From contig CM048750.1 of assembly GCA_026315105.1 (NCBI GenBank), positions 75,940,297 to 76,004,296 on the forward strand: 64,000 nt of DNA. Reading direction: 5' to 3'. This DNA comes from Locusta migratoria. Lineage: Eukaryota > Arthropoda > Insecta > Orthoptera > Acrididae. A model generated the notes under the pieces. The model was not told the origin of the DNA, made no database searches, and worked only from the letters and a program-made list of their open reading frames with translations. Both the position numbers and the translations under genes were made by a program. Positions 42,655 through 54,759 of the stretch are shown in pieces (position 1 is the stretch's first letter; each line of letters begins with the position of its first letter).

Positions 42655-43610
42655 CGTTGCCCTCTAATATCGTGTGCGACGGCAAGTACAGTTGCACAAC
42701 TGTGAAGCATTGACAGTATGATAGCTCTAGAGGGGTATCTGACCATTCTTGCGCGAGTGCACTAACCAGGTCTGCAGCCGTTGTGAGAGGTGCTGTTCTT
42801 GTTGCAATGAGTCTGCCAAGTGAATCCCAGACATAATCGGATGAACAAGTTGGCCACTCCATCTGTTCAATTCCCTCAGCTTCAAGCATGTTGTCCATCA
42901 ATGAAGCTCAACGGGAAGAGTCTTACCGTTGACAAGAAGGAACCCATATCCTATGGCACCAGCGTAGTACACAACAAAATGTAGAAGGTTATCTCGTCTC
43001 TATACCTCTGACCAGTCAAAGCGCCATTCTGAAGCGCCATTCCGTACGTCCACACGACACCAATCGTCAAACACTATGATATGTTTCCTGTACCTAAGCA
43101 GGATTATTCGGAGTTACGCGTTCTCTCCATTCGAGGGAACGACGATTGTGCCGCTGAACACAAAATCGTGACTCATTTATGAACAGAACCCAGTCCTATC
43201 CGTTACGACTCTAATCCTGATATTCCTACGCCCAGTTTCTGCGGGCTAAACGGTGTTGTGGTTTAAATGGGACACACTATATACTTCCTTGCGAATAGCC
43301 ACGTTTCCAGATGCGGTGTCGGGCAGATAGTGTTGATATTATTTGTCCTGTTGCTGTCTGGAGGGTGCTTTGCAGTTGAGTTGCATTCAGCTTCCTGTCT
43401 CGACGGACTGCTAACCGCAGGTCATCTCTTGTTGATGTTACCCGTGGACGATCTCCGCCTTCTTTGAACACTTCCAGTTGTTTGGAAATTACACTTTGGG
43501 ACATTCCAACAGCTGCAATCCACCTCCATCTGTCTCTCTCCCGCTTCCAACTTTCCTATGGCTCGCCAGGCCATAGTTTCGGGCAAGTCACGTTGTTCTT
43601 TCACAGCAAT
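42655..43610 (-). pseudogene. Tc1-like transposase relic
   Basis: In coding order: AWRAIGKLEAGERQMEV with VGMSQSVISKQLEVFKEGG (helix-turn-helix), DRPRVTSTRDDLRLAVRRDR (GRPR-like and second helix-turn-helix start), FINESRFCVQ where FTDESRF is usual so the first catalytic Asp is Asn, WRERVTPNNPA, and then EWPTCSSDYVWDSLGRLIAT where the third acidic block (NPIEHVWD) has been altered. Several stops and frameshifts. A different, more decayed family than the one at 38388-39150. Confidence 0.75.
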
Positions 43611-43649
43611 ACCTGATCACTACACTATGAATTTAACTGTTTGTGTAAT

Positions 43650-44310
43650 TCGTTTGTTAGAGTAAATACAAGTCAACGCCAATCCCTTCTGCAGTAACTT
43701 TGTTACTTATCTCGGTTGTCGTAATATTGTCTCCACTCCGTAGAACAGACAGAGAGACATCGAACCATTCAGTTCATTCTTACGATGACAATACTTCCGT
43801 AGCATTACGCATTAGACCACTCCGCGCAGTTTGACGAATTTCTCTGCCACATCACGAATAGTACCACATCACGAATCGTACCACAACAGTATAAATCTGT
43901 TACGCAAATTACAGATTTCACGTTTACCGTGAAATCTCTTTTTCCAGATATTGAACTATCCACGAGGCATCCATTCCCATTGACTCAACGCCTCGGTGTT
44001 TCTCCGGCAGTGAAGAGTTGAATGCCGGAATTGGATCCATAGTATCCATTGTTTTACCGACGATTCCGGATTCAGCCTTCCGCTTAAAGATGGTTGGATT
44101 GCAGTCTGAAGACAAAGTAGTAGGAGATTTTTGAAATGTTGTCTGATGCATGACGTAACTTGGGCCAGCAACCGGTATTACGGTTAAGGTTGATACTGAA
44201 TTCCGCACTAGTATCCCGTTAGTACGTATTGGCGGTACCAAAATCAGGCAGAGAGCAAAATCTCTAGAGCGTCTGACCGTGTTGTCCTCACCTTAGAGGT
44301 TTCCAAAGTC
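43650..44310. other. Unassigned stretch
   Basis: An open frame of 105 codons on the minus strand (43924-44241) has no recognisable domain. Confidence 0.4.
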
Positions 44311-44439
44311 ACACGTGTCAGGCATTGTTCGCATTATTCAAAATATCTTCCTCGCTAATCGTATTGTGTTGCTGCTTTCGTCTGATATTTTTCCCATCTC
44401 TTGCCTATTGGAAACTTCTGCTCGATATTGCGGATTTAT

Positions 44440-45245
44440 TAAAAACAGAGCATGCTCCTTGCGTATGATTTTCGCAGTTGATATAATGTTATGTAGCACG
44501 AACAATGATGAGCTGGAAATGAGACTGGAGATCTGGAGAAGAGCCTGGGAAGGCAAATGGATGAAAATCAATAGGAAGAAAACGTGTTACATGTGCGTAG
44601 GAGGACAAAGGAAAAAACAATCCAAGAGTTGAAGAAAGTCGATAGTTTGAACTACTTAGGATCAACAGTGTGCAGCGATGGCAATTCTGATATGGCAATA
44701 GCAACCAGAGAGCAGGTGTAGGACGGATGAACTGAAAGAGGACGACGGGTGTATTGTGTGACAGAAGAATAAACACGGAGACTGAAAGAATGGTGTATAA
44801 GTCAGTAGCGGGACATGCAATTATTTATGGAGCAGAGTCATGGGCACCAACTAAGGCACATTATAAGGCAATGGATGTGGCTGAAATGAAAATGTTCAGA
44901 AGAATTAGTGGCCTCACCAGAGCCGATACGATCATAAATGAGAGAATAAGAGGCAGAGTGAAAGCGACGGAGCTTTCAAGGAAGTTAAAAGAGAAGATTA
45001 CAGTGGTATGGACATGACATCAGAAAGAACGACACTTAACTCTTATGTTAACAAAGAATGACAATAATAGTAGTAGAGGGTGACGGAGCAAGTCGGAGAC
45101 TAAGAAGGCGATTGAGGGTAATGTATACGTGAAGATTACGGGGAGAAACATCTAAGGAAAGAGGGCGTATGGGACCGAGGGAAATGGAGAAGACTTACAG
45201 CGAGTGTCGACCCTACTTGAGTGAGGAAAATACAAAGGAATAAAA
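44440..45245 (+). pseudogene. LINE RT C-terminal half (insect/fish endonuclease-RT type)
   Basis: Reads VDIMLCSTNNDELEMRLEIW (RT palm after the FADD motif, changed here to FAVD), MKINRKKTCYMCVGGQRKK, NYLGSTVCSDGNSD in another frame, RMVYKSVAGHAIIYGAESWA, PTKAHYKAMDVAEMKMFRRI and RADTIINERIRGRVKATELS. The order is that of the usual RT thumb and C-terminal domain. Several frameshifts. Confidence 0.75.
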
Positions 45246-45249
45246 GATG

Positions 45250-45875
45250 AAGAGTGTTAAGGTTCAATTTTCAAATTAACTATTCAGTACGTTAAAGAAT
45301 ATGCCTACGTATCTAAGTTCCGAACACAATTTGGCACTGAAGTAATTTGGTTCTGCAAATGAACGAAAATACATCCTTCACTTCAGTTGATTTCATTTCT
45401 AGCTTTCGTCCATAATGTTTCACAATCACGACGTAATGCGTATTTTACACGTACAGAATTTCCAAATTCAGTTGCGCGAACAACTGCAATACTGGCCAGC
45501 AATATTGCGACGCGAAGGGTGGGAGATATCACAGCCAAATTAATATGGGAGGTAATACGGGTGTACAAAGGTCACCATACTCATCGGTAAAGAATTTTGT
45601 ATGAACTTAAAAGCATTGCATCCTATTTCTGTACGAAAGGTTTTCTCTGCACGGATTATTCTGCTATCACCATCCTGCCAGTACACGTTCTTGGCTCTTC
45701 GTTGGCTGGTCTGCAGTGAAATATTTACGTTTTGATATATGCATATTTTAATTTGTTTTAGTTGTTTATACAACGAGGTAAGTAAAGGTCTATTTACCGA
45801 AGTCAATTAGGTAGCGTTAGTTTATTGCAAATTGCGATGATGACAGATTAAATTATGATTCTGGGTTGAATTGAT
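45250..45875. other. Unassigned stretch
   Basis: No recognised feature. Confidence 0.4.
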
Positions 45876-45879
45876 AGTA

Positions 45880-46010
45880 TTGGTAGACTGGGTTTCGGCC
45901 GCCACTTCGGTGATAAGCGTATCGGTAACAACACACAGTCCTCTGCCAGGTATCGAACCCAAGCCCCGTGCGTCTCAGTCAGCTTCGCTGTAGACTGAGA
46001 TTCAAAGTTG
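45880..46010 (-). mobile_element. SINE fragment, tRNA-like head
   Basis: On the minus strand GGGGCTTGGGTTCGATACCT carries a B box, followed by GGCAGAGGACTGTGTGTTGT as in the third SINE family (compare 35722-35940), and GGCGGCCGAAACCCAG at the end. Confidence 0.55.
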
Positions 46011-46439
46011 CACAGTAGTCTTAGGGAAGGAAAGAGATTAAGGCCCCGAACAAATAGATAGTAAGCATATAATTCTTCAAAAGTCGAACGTCAAGATCAC
46101 GAAACATTTATTTACAGATGACTATGCCACCATCATCTGGTCATATTACAAGTTGGTCATCTTATTTAAAAATGTGGATTAAATAATACGTACAACATAG
46201 CACTTACTCTAAATATAAAAATACATAAATTAATACATCACTGCTTGCAGTAATTTATTGGTTATGAAGTGCAGATTAAAACTTAAGAGACTGCAGAAAG
46301 GTAGGAAAGTTAGGATATGGAACCTGGACAAATTGGAGGAACCAGAGGTGGTTAAGAGTTCCAGACAGAGCATTAGGCAAGGATTGGCTGAAACGGGGAA
46401 ATTAACACAGTAGAATAAGTCTAAGTAGCTCTGAGAGAT

Positions 46440-48185
46440 AGTGTAGTGAAGGCCGCAGAGGATCAAATAGGCAGAAGGACAAGGCGTAATAGAAATCCAT
46501 GGGTAAGACAGGATATACTGAACTTAATTTATGAGAGGAGAAAATACAAAAATTCAGTAAGTGAAGCAGGCAAAAGGGAGTACAAGCGTCTGAAAAATGA
46601 GATTGACAGGAAGTGCAGACCGGCTAGAGGACAAATGCAGAACCGTATATGAATGTATAACTAGTTGAAAGATAGATACCGCCTACGGAAAATACGAGAT
46701 ACTTCCTATACAAAGGAAATAAACTTGAAGGCAATATTCTAGAAATGGGAGACGAAGTAGAGGGAGATGAGATAGGAGATATGATACTGCGAGAAGAATA
46801 AGGCCCCTGGAGTAGTTGATATTCCGTCTGAACTGTTGATACTGTTACGAGAACCAGTCACGAAGAAATGGTTCCATTTGGTTTGCAAGATGTATGGGAC
46901 AGGGCAAATACCCTCCGACTTCAAGAAGAATATTGTAATTCTAATTACAAAGAAAGCAAGTGCAGGAAAGTGTGAAAATTACAGAAATGTCAGTTCAATA
47001 AGTCGTGATTGCAAAATACTAACACTAATTAGAGACGGATGGAAAAAGTTGCGGAATCCGTTTGGATTTAGGAGAAATGTAGGAACACGGGAGGCAATAC
47101 ATTACGTCTTATCTTAGAAGATAGGCTAAGAAAAGGCAAACCTAAGTTTTTAGCTTTTTGTAGATTTGGAGAAAGCTTACGACAATGTCGACCGGAATAC
47201 TCTTTCAAATTCTGAAGGTAGCAGGGGTACAATATAGGGATCTAAGAGTTATGTTTAACCTATACAAAAACCATACAGCAGTTATTAGGGTGGAAGGGCA
47301 AGAAAGGTAAACAGAGGTTGTTCAGTCTGTTCATTGAGCAAGCAGTGAAGGAATGTAAGGAGAAATTTGGAGAGGGAATTAAAGTTCAGGGATAAGAAAT
47401 AAAAACTTTGCTGTTTGCCGATGACATAGTAATTTTGTCAGAGACTGCAGAGGATCTGGAAGAATAATTGAATGGAAGGACAGTGTCTTGAAAGGAAGAT
47501 ATAAGATGAAAATTAACGAGAGTAAAACGAGGATAATGGAATGGAATGTCAGAAAATCAGGCGATGCTGAAGGAATTAGATTAGATAATGAGACAAATGA
47601 AGTAGATGTGTCTTGTTATTTGTGTAGCAAGATAACTTCTGATGGCCGAAGTAGAGAATATATAAAATGCAGGATGGTTATGAGAAGAAAAGCATTTCTA
47701 AAGAAACTAGACTTGTCTACATCCAATATTAATTTAAATGTTAGGAAGTCCTTTCTGAAAGCATTTGTCTGGAGTGTAGCATTGTATGGGCGTGAAACGT
47801 GGACGATAAGGAGTTTAGATAAAAATATGGTAGAAGTTTATGACATGTGGTGCTACCGAAGGATTATGAAAATTAGATGGGTAGATCATCCAACTAACGA
47901 GGTGCATAACCGAATTGGGGAGAAAAGGAGTTTCTGGAAATCCTGACTAAGAGAAGGGATAGGATGGTGGGACACAGTCTGAGACATCAAGGAATCGTCA
48001 ACTTAGCATTAGAAGGAAGTGTGTGGGGTAAAAATCGTAGAGGGGGACCGAGGGATGAATACAGTAAGCTGATTCAAAAGGACGTAGGTTGCCGAACGCA
48101 TTCTCAGACTTGCACAGGGCATGGTAGCGTGGAGAGATGCATCAAATCAGTCTGCGGACAGAAGACCACAACAACAACATATTTA
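46440..48185 (+). pseudogene. LINE (RT-encoding) relic
   Basis: Pieces in order: RNRNPWVRQDILNLIYERRK, a KAPGVVDIPSELL block (46800), KMYGTGQIPSDFKKNIVILI (RT finger), LEKAYDNVDR (RT block A, near 47170), LFADDIVILSETAEDLEE (catalytic Asp pair, near 47410), MKINESKTRIMEWN, FVWSVALYGRETWTIRSLDK, RIMKIRWVDHPTNEVHNRIG and RMVGHSLRHQGI. Ends in CATCAAATCAGTCTGCGGAC and a CAACAACAACA tail, which I remember as the 3' end of an abundant orthopteran LINE. At least five frame changes or stops. Confidence 0.8.
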
Positions 48186-48189
48186 GAAT

Positions 48190-48600
48190 AAGTGCTGTGT
48201 TGCACGTATTATTTAATCCCCATTAAAAAAGAGATGAACAACTTATAAAATGTGATGACCATATGATAGTAGCATAGTCATTCGAAACCTGCCGTTTTTA
48301 AATAAATAATTATTTCGCGATCTTGCCATTTCACTTTTGAAGTATATTAATCTATCAAATCGCCTCCAAAATCTACGATGTCACGTAATGTCATAATTTT
48401 AAGCACTTAACACACATTTTGAGTGTAACATATCCATTGTTGGAAACAAAATAAGCTGAAATTGTAAAACATTACGTATAAGTGTTCTGTGACCCATACA
48501 AGCAGTTTTCCTCTGAAGTTGAGGTCCATTCACAGAAACTGAGCTGTGATGATGCTCAAGTAAATCCGAACTCCATATGCTGGTGTGACATTCATGTCCC
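48190..48600. other. Unassigned stretch
   Basis: No recognised feature. Confidence 0.4.
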
Positions 48601-48614
48601 TCGCTTCAGTGTCA

Positions 48615-48820
48615 CAAATGTACAAATGTTTTTAAATTTATGGGATTTATCTGCTATGGTAAAAAGAGCCAAAGCTTGCAAACTAGCTACACTAACGTAG
48701 ACGAACCTAAGGACAACACACACGCCCATGCACGAGGGAGGACTCGAAACTCCGACGACGAACAACTACGCGTTCCGAAACAAGGCGCCTTAGAAAGCTC
48801 GGCCACTCCACCGCGGCTCA
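48615..48820 (-). mobile_element. tRNA-derived SINE, variant subfamily, decayed
   Basis: Minus strand starts AGCCGCGGTGGAGTGGCCGA; the B box is changed (GAGTTTCGAGTCC). CAGTGTCA flanks it at 48607-48614 and 48821-48828. Older than the main-family copies by its divergence. Confidence 0.75.
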
Positions 48821-48828
48821 CAGTGTCA

Positions 48829-49917
48829 TACTACCACACTTTTCTGTAACATATTTCTGCTTTATGGGATGTGTCACCGATATTAGTCTGTTTTATTATG
48901 TATATGTTTGCTGCACTTCAACTCATTACTTACATTCGCTTCCTAATCGTGATGAAATGACTGTTAGGCACAGAATATTTTGATTTGATAAGAAAGTTTT
49001 CTAAAATTATGAAGAGATGTGAAAACGTATGCTCTCGCGTAACGGTTTAAACATAGAATCATTATGTTGAAACTTGAAGGTGGAATTACATGATAAGTTG
49101 TTCTCATTGTTTTAATATTTATTTCCATACAGTCTGTGAGAAATTTATAGATGACCAGAGTTAGACATTGATAGTATTACTTTTCTACTGCTTGATATTT
49201 TTTACGCTTTCTTATGTCAGTGTTAGCTAATTCTATAGTAAATGCTTAATTTGGCATTTGCCACTACCACATCAAATCCTGCCGTAAGATTCATTTAGTC
49301 GAAGCAGCGATGACCCAGTGAAAAGAATGACAGCGAGGAAAACAGTCATTGTTCATAAGCTACGTTAAAATAGCGTTGGAAGATTCCTGATCAATGTATT
49401 CACTAACAGAACGAAGAGCAATTCGCACTTGGCTCAGTGTCTTCATTTCACGCTAGTTTCGCATGGCTCTTCCCTCGGGTAAAGTGCCAATTTTCAGTGC
49501 CACGTCCCGATCCCGATTCTGATTTCCGACGGACCAATATAGAATGAAAGGGAGGAAGATTGGAGAAGAGACGGGGGGAGGGCAGGGGGGAAGGGGGGAG
49601 GTAATGCCTTTTGCTTTTGGATGCGCGACGAGGGATCCATCGATCTTAAGGATCTCTTACCGAAGGGCCGCAGCTCGGTCAGCCATGGAGGTTTCAAGGC
49701 AGAGTTCCCACGTCCGGGACGTGCTTGTAAGATTTGACTATCGCGAGTATATGTAGCATTCTTTAAATAGCTACTGTTGTTTATATCTTTTCAAGAACAT
49801 TGTATGGTTTTAAAAGAAAAAACGGAGACTCATAGGTAATGACTGCATTCCTATCACTGTCAGGTGCCAGAAATTCGTGGCAAAATTAGACAACATAAAA
49901 GAAGTTTGTCCTCGTTA
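48829..49917. other. Unassigned stretch with a G-rich tract
   Basis: Four or more G-runs lie between 49572 and 49601 on the plus strand and could form a G-quadruplex. The frames at 49494-49756 are low-complexity translations of this tract. Confidence 0.45.
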
Positions 49918-50154
49918 TGTCACCGTCTTTTGCGACTGTAAATTAGTCGAATTTATACCAGTCGCGTTTCACTTTCTTTTAAAGCATCTGATTTTGTGTG
50001 ATTTTTACTAAATTCGATCATGCATAGTTCTCAAGCTATGAGTTTATTTTATTCTGAATGAAATGAACTATTAAGTTTAATCACAACATCAAAACGTTAT
50101 TAATATTAATAGTTCATTTCATTCAGAATAAAATGGTCCCACAGCATGAGAACT

Positions 50155-50190
<36 letters not shown>

Positions 50191-50685
50191 CATGTACAGT
50201 TGACCAATAGAGATCCTTTAAAATAAAGCGAAACGTGTATGGTCTAAATTACAGTTTTATGCATGGCTGTGAATCAGCGGCTGTTACAATACAATTAAAT
50301 TTATAAGGGGCAGCCCTCAGTCACAAAGTACGAAAATAATCATTACCAGGTTTCAATGCCGCTATGGGCACCTTCTTCAGACAAAGATGAATATGTTAAA
50401 CCTACATGTCAAAATTTAAAATACAAAAAATATATCTGACATAATGTCTACAACAATTTACTTTTTAGGTATGACTATCTGATTATGACAGATATATTTT
50501 TTGTATTTTAAATTTTGACATGTAAGTTTAACATATTCATCTTCGCCTGAAGAAGGTGCCCATAACGGCATTGAAACCTGGTAATGATTATTTTCGTACT
50601 TTGCGACTGAGGGCTGACCCTTACAAATTTAATTGGTCTAAATTAGACTAATTTATAGCTGCAAAAGACGGTAATCTAACCTGAA
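49918..50685. mobile_element. Foldback element (outer), interrupted by another foldback
   Basis: CACCGTCTTTTGCGACTGTA at 49921 pairs with GCTGCAAAAGACGGTAAT near 50660-50677, and TTATTCTGAATGAAATGAAC at 50050-50070 pairs with GTTCATTTCATTCAGAATAA at 50110-50130. A T-run of about 33 (50157-50190) interrupts the right arm, and the foldback at 50252-50634 is inserted in it with an 11-bp duplication. Confidence 0.65.
50252..50634. mobile_element. Foldback element with hammerhead-like box and 11-bp target duplication
   Basis: Arms about 50294-50455 and 50470-50634 are close reverse complements (CAGCCCTCAGTCACAAAGTA against TACTTTGCGACTGAGGGCTG). GGTCTAAATTA at 50241-50251 recurs at 50635-50645. 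About 42 nt at the left (50252-50293) are unpaired tail. The right arm has CCTGAAGAAGGTGCCCATAA followed by CGGCATTGAAACCTGGTAAT: CTGAAGA, a GTGCC/GGCAT hairpin, GAAA, and ACC-T-GGT then A. Confidence 0.75.
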
Positions 50686-50689
50686 CAAA

Positions 50690-53520
50690 CTGTATAACGG
50701 CAACTGCGGCGAAGGAAGCAAAAGAGATTATAAAACAATCAAATCTGCTAGATTGAGATACTGTTATCATGACTTTTTAATAAATAATTTAAAACTGAGT
50801 TAAAGAAGTCAATTTTGCTTGAAGATGCGAGATGGACAATCGGCACTTAGTGACTAAGGTATCGGTAGATATATTAGTACATGTTTTATGAAGCGCTTAA
50901 TATACCTTGAAGTCACCGTAAAATAATCAGAAGAAATACCCGTATTACTGGTCCAGATTCAAGAAGAGGAAATATTTAGACCAACTGAAACGTTAAAAAT
51001 TATTAAGCATCTACTGATGGAATTGTTGTTGAAATACAGAAATCAACTAGCTCCAAAACCTTAGAAGAATTGACACATAAACGACAAACCTTTTAGCAAC
51101 TGAAAGAATTCAATACGTTCCGAAAACTTCTTTGACTAACCCACTTCACAAAAACACAAAATAGTTGTACACTATGTTGCTTTCTTCTGCTGTAAGAAGT
51201 TATTGTCTTCAGGGCCGGGCGAAAGATAAGTGGAATCGTAAACGGAAAATATCGAGCAGAATTTAAACCAAATAGGTTTTAATTCTTCAGCTACTTCTGA
51301 TATGAAAAAGTAAATCATAATATAGTCAGTATATTCGTAGATTCTAAAAATGATCGTAATTCAGTGAATGTGTATGTGGTTATTGGAAGAAACCGAAAAA
51401 GTACTAGAAAATCTACTGACTAAGTTAGAAGAGAAGAAAAAAAATTATTTTCAATCAGAAAAACTATATTGTTAATAGGCTATAAAATTGTACAAGTTGT
51501 GAAAACAGTGATATATGCTTACCACTTCTGCAGTAGCGAGGCTACCTGCTGGAGATGGATGACATGATAGACTTTACGGAAGTTTAGATGCAGGAGGATT
51601 CAAGAAATTTATTTAGCAGAGGCTTGTCGATTCCGACAGCTACAGGAGATTTGGGTTATCGGAAAAACTTTGAGCACCTCCGCTGCCGTAGACGCCAGCA
51701 GATAAGCGCGAGGAAACTCCGGTCGTAGTGTAGCAGGAAATTTCCATTATGTTAGGAGGTACCAGAGGTGGCCCTCCAAGAGGGAAGATGTGGGAACACG
51801 GCAGCTACGTCGATATCTGGATTAAGGTCTGTAGCAGACATGTTACGGCAAAGCCATCACGCAAGAAATCTATTGGACCAGTCTAAATCCCAGCGAAAAG
51901 AAAGGTTTATCTTCGCTAAAGAACAGTAGCAGGAGCGGAGGTGAAGTGCAGAATCTAATCAACAGTTAGTTACGAGGATTGCTTCCACTTCTAAGCGAGG
52001 AAATCAGTTGGAGTTAAATCACACGTGTTCTTATCAAGTTTGGGCATGTAATGTACAAAAAGAGGCACTCTCATAGTTTAGTTTTAGATTTTTTAGCCCA
52101 TATAATTTTATTATCGCTTTTATTCCACTCGTCGGGTAACATTGTTTTGGTGTATTTGGACTTCTTCTGTCTCAGTAACTGTGTAGTTCGGTTGTGAATT
52201 CACTGCCTTTAAAATGAGTATGTGTGATAAAATCAAACTGTTCCCATCAGGTCTTGTTTTATAGCAGCGTTCTGTTGCATTACTTTAACTTCGGCTGTAT
52301 TGCGAGGTTTTTAAAATCCATAATTTCTCCAGTCCAGTTTGTTGGTTTTATTGCTTCGATATGCATACTAGGAGTATTTTACCTTGCGTTTTCTCATGTG
52401 TGTATCAATGTAGGTACAGTTTTGATTACAACACTCCCTTTTACTTGACGAAAACTCCCAAAAGGATGTGACAGCCTACAACGTTATTTATTTGGAAAAA
52501 AAGAAGTTATTTATTAATTACCATCTTGGCCACATGACTAGCTCTTTGATACAGGAAATTAGTTAATAATGGATTTTAAAATAAATACCGATCTAGGAAG
52601 CACTTCTTTTGGTGATTTGCATCAAAATTTCTCAGTTTGCTCTATTCAATATCAGGTAATTTTAACATTGCTCTTACTTGGAGAGCTTCTTCAGCAGTAT
52701 ATTTTGGACATGAAACTCTTCTATTTTCTTTTCTTTTCCTGGTTTCAATTCCTTCAGTAACTCTCTTTTAGTTGAAAATGTGAGTTTCTGTACCTGAGTT
52801 TTGTGTAAGTTGAGATGTAATTTTGCCTTTATTTTTATTTCATTCATATTCCAGTAAACGGATTCCGTTTTGTGGCAATGCATTTGAAAACCAATAATTG
52901 TCAGACCTATTTCCTGAATAATTTCAATATGATTCATGAACTGAGAAACTCTGGATTATGTTATGTTTATTATTTTCAGTTTTGAATGACAGATCGCATT
53001 AGGACTTTTTTTCCAAGTGACATTTGGATGCTACACATATTGCTTAAGTAACAAACCTACACTCATCATATACTTCCTGGATCTACGCTGATATAATTAG
53101 AAATGTCTTGAAATCCCATATATAGAAACAAATCCATTTTTAGAATTTAAGTGACACAGTAACATTTGTATGTACAGTCAATTCCAATGGCCGTGTAGTC
53201 TGAGGCGCATTGCTACGAATTTGTAAGGCAGGAGTTCATGAACGTAAATATTTGGAAACATTCTAAAACGAAAGCATATATATTTTTAACACAAACGTAT
53301 GTGTTTTTAAATGTACACGCTATATTATTTTATCAACAGTCTGTAGCTCGACAAATCAGATAATTGTGTTGATTGCATTGTAATACGTCAATTACCTCCT
53401 GAGATGCTTGAAATACGTCCGGAGCAGCATGAGGTTCTCGCTTAAGTTTGAAGACGTGCGCTAGACAGCTAGCTCTTTACTCGCATTATATGATCCACCA
53501 GGGACGTCAAAGAAAATTCC
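50690..53520. other. Unassigned stretch
   Basis: AT-rich with short frames. At about 51500-52020 a more GC-balanced block (GGTGGCCCTCCAAGAGGGAA, CACGGCAGCTACGTCGATAT) may be a repeat that I cannot name. A minus-strand frame of 87 codons at 52674-52937 is Lys/Glu/Leu-rich, without known domain. Confidence 0.4.
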
Positions 53521-53539
53521 TTTTTTCTACACTTTTTAA

Positions 53540-53709
53540 AAATCTATTGGTCTTAAATACTCTGGTCATCAGTCCATACTCTTACAAACTACTTATTTTA
53601 ACTTATGCTAATGACAACAAATACACCCATGACCCAGGGAGGACTCGAACATCCGTCGGCGTGCTCCGCAGTTACACGTCTTGGAACGCTCGGTAACTCC
53701 ACCGTGGCT
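53540..53709 (-). mobile_element. tRNA-derived SINE, variant subfamily, decayed
   Basis: Minus strand: AGCCACGGTGGAGTTACCGA, a changed B box and TAAGTAGTTTGTAAGAG in the body. It lies inside CR1-like LINE sequence immediately before the RT block at 53710. Confidence 0.65.
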
Positions 53710-54735
53710 ATCTAGGTTTCCGGGAGGCTTTTTACACTGTACCTCACAAGCGTCTTCTAATCAAACTGCGTGCTTATGGAATATCGCCACAGTGGTGCGA
53801 TCGGATACGTGATTTCCTTTCAGTAAGGACACAGTACGTTGTAATTGACGGCAAGTCATCAAGCAGAACAGAAGTGATATCTGGCGTTCCACAGGAAAGT
53901 GTTACAAGCCCCCCCCCCCCCCCCACTCTTCCTTATTTTCATAAACGATTTAGGGGACGCTCTATGTAGCTCTCTTAAACTGTTCGCTGATGATGCTGTC
54001 ATTGATCGGTTAGTAAATTCACCAGAAGATCAAAAGCAACTTCCAAATGATTCAGATAAGAGATCTGCAAGATGCAAAAATTGGCAATTAACCCTCAATA
54101 ATAAGAAGTGTGCAGTCATCCATATGACAACTAAAAGAAATCTATTAAGCTGCATTATCACGATAAATCAATCAAATCTACACGCCATCAACTCAACTAA
54201 ATACCTGGAATAACAATTACGAGCAACTTAATTGAAAAGAACACAGAAAATATTGTAGAGAAGATGAACGGAAGGCTACGTTTTATTGGCAGAAGTCTTA
54301 AAAGTTCTACTAAAGAAACTGCCTACACGTCCTATTTTTGAGTATTGCTGCGCATTGTGGGATCCACACCAGATGGGAGTGACAGACGGTTTAGAGAAAG
54401 TTCAGAGAAGGGCAGCTCGTTTGGTATTATCACGATATATGGGACAGTGTGTCACAGAAATGAAGCACTAGTTTGCGACGAGATTTGTTTGCGAAATTTC
54501 ATTCATCAACTTTCTCTTCCGAATGCAAACATATTTTGTTAGCGCCCACCTACAAAGGGAGAATGACCGTCACAATAAAATAAGAGGAATAAGATCGAAA
54601 ATAGAAAGGTTAGGTGTTCCTTTATCCGCGAGCTATCAGGGAATTGAACGGTAGAGATGTCTCATAAAATATTTCGAAAAATCCTCTGCCATGCACTTCA
54701 GTGTGACTTGCAGAGTGTTTATGTAGATGTAGATT
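53710..54735 (+). pseudogene. CR1-like LINE 3' half
   Basis: Reads VPHKRLLIKLRAYGISPQWC, DGKSSSRTEVISGVPQ, then a run of 17 C (about 53910-53926) where GSVLGP would be coded, LFLIFINDLGD, LKLFADDAVI (catalytic Asp pair kept), WQLTLNNKKCAVIHMTTKRN, and the C-terminus FEYCCALWDPHQMGVTDGLE and QRRAARLVLSRYMG. Ends in TGTAGATGTAGATTA at about 54733. Several stops. Directly followed by the 3' end of an RTE-like LINE in the opposite orientation. Confidence 0.8.
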
Positions 54736-54759
54736 ATTTCTCTCTCTCTCTCTCTCTCT

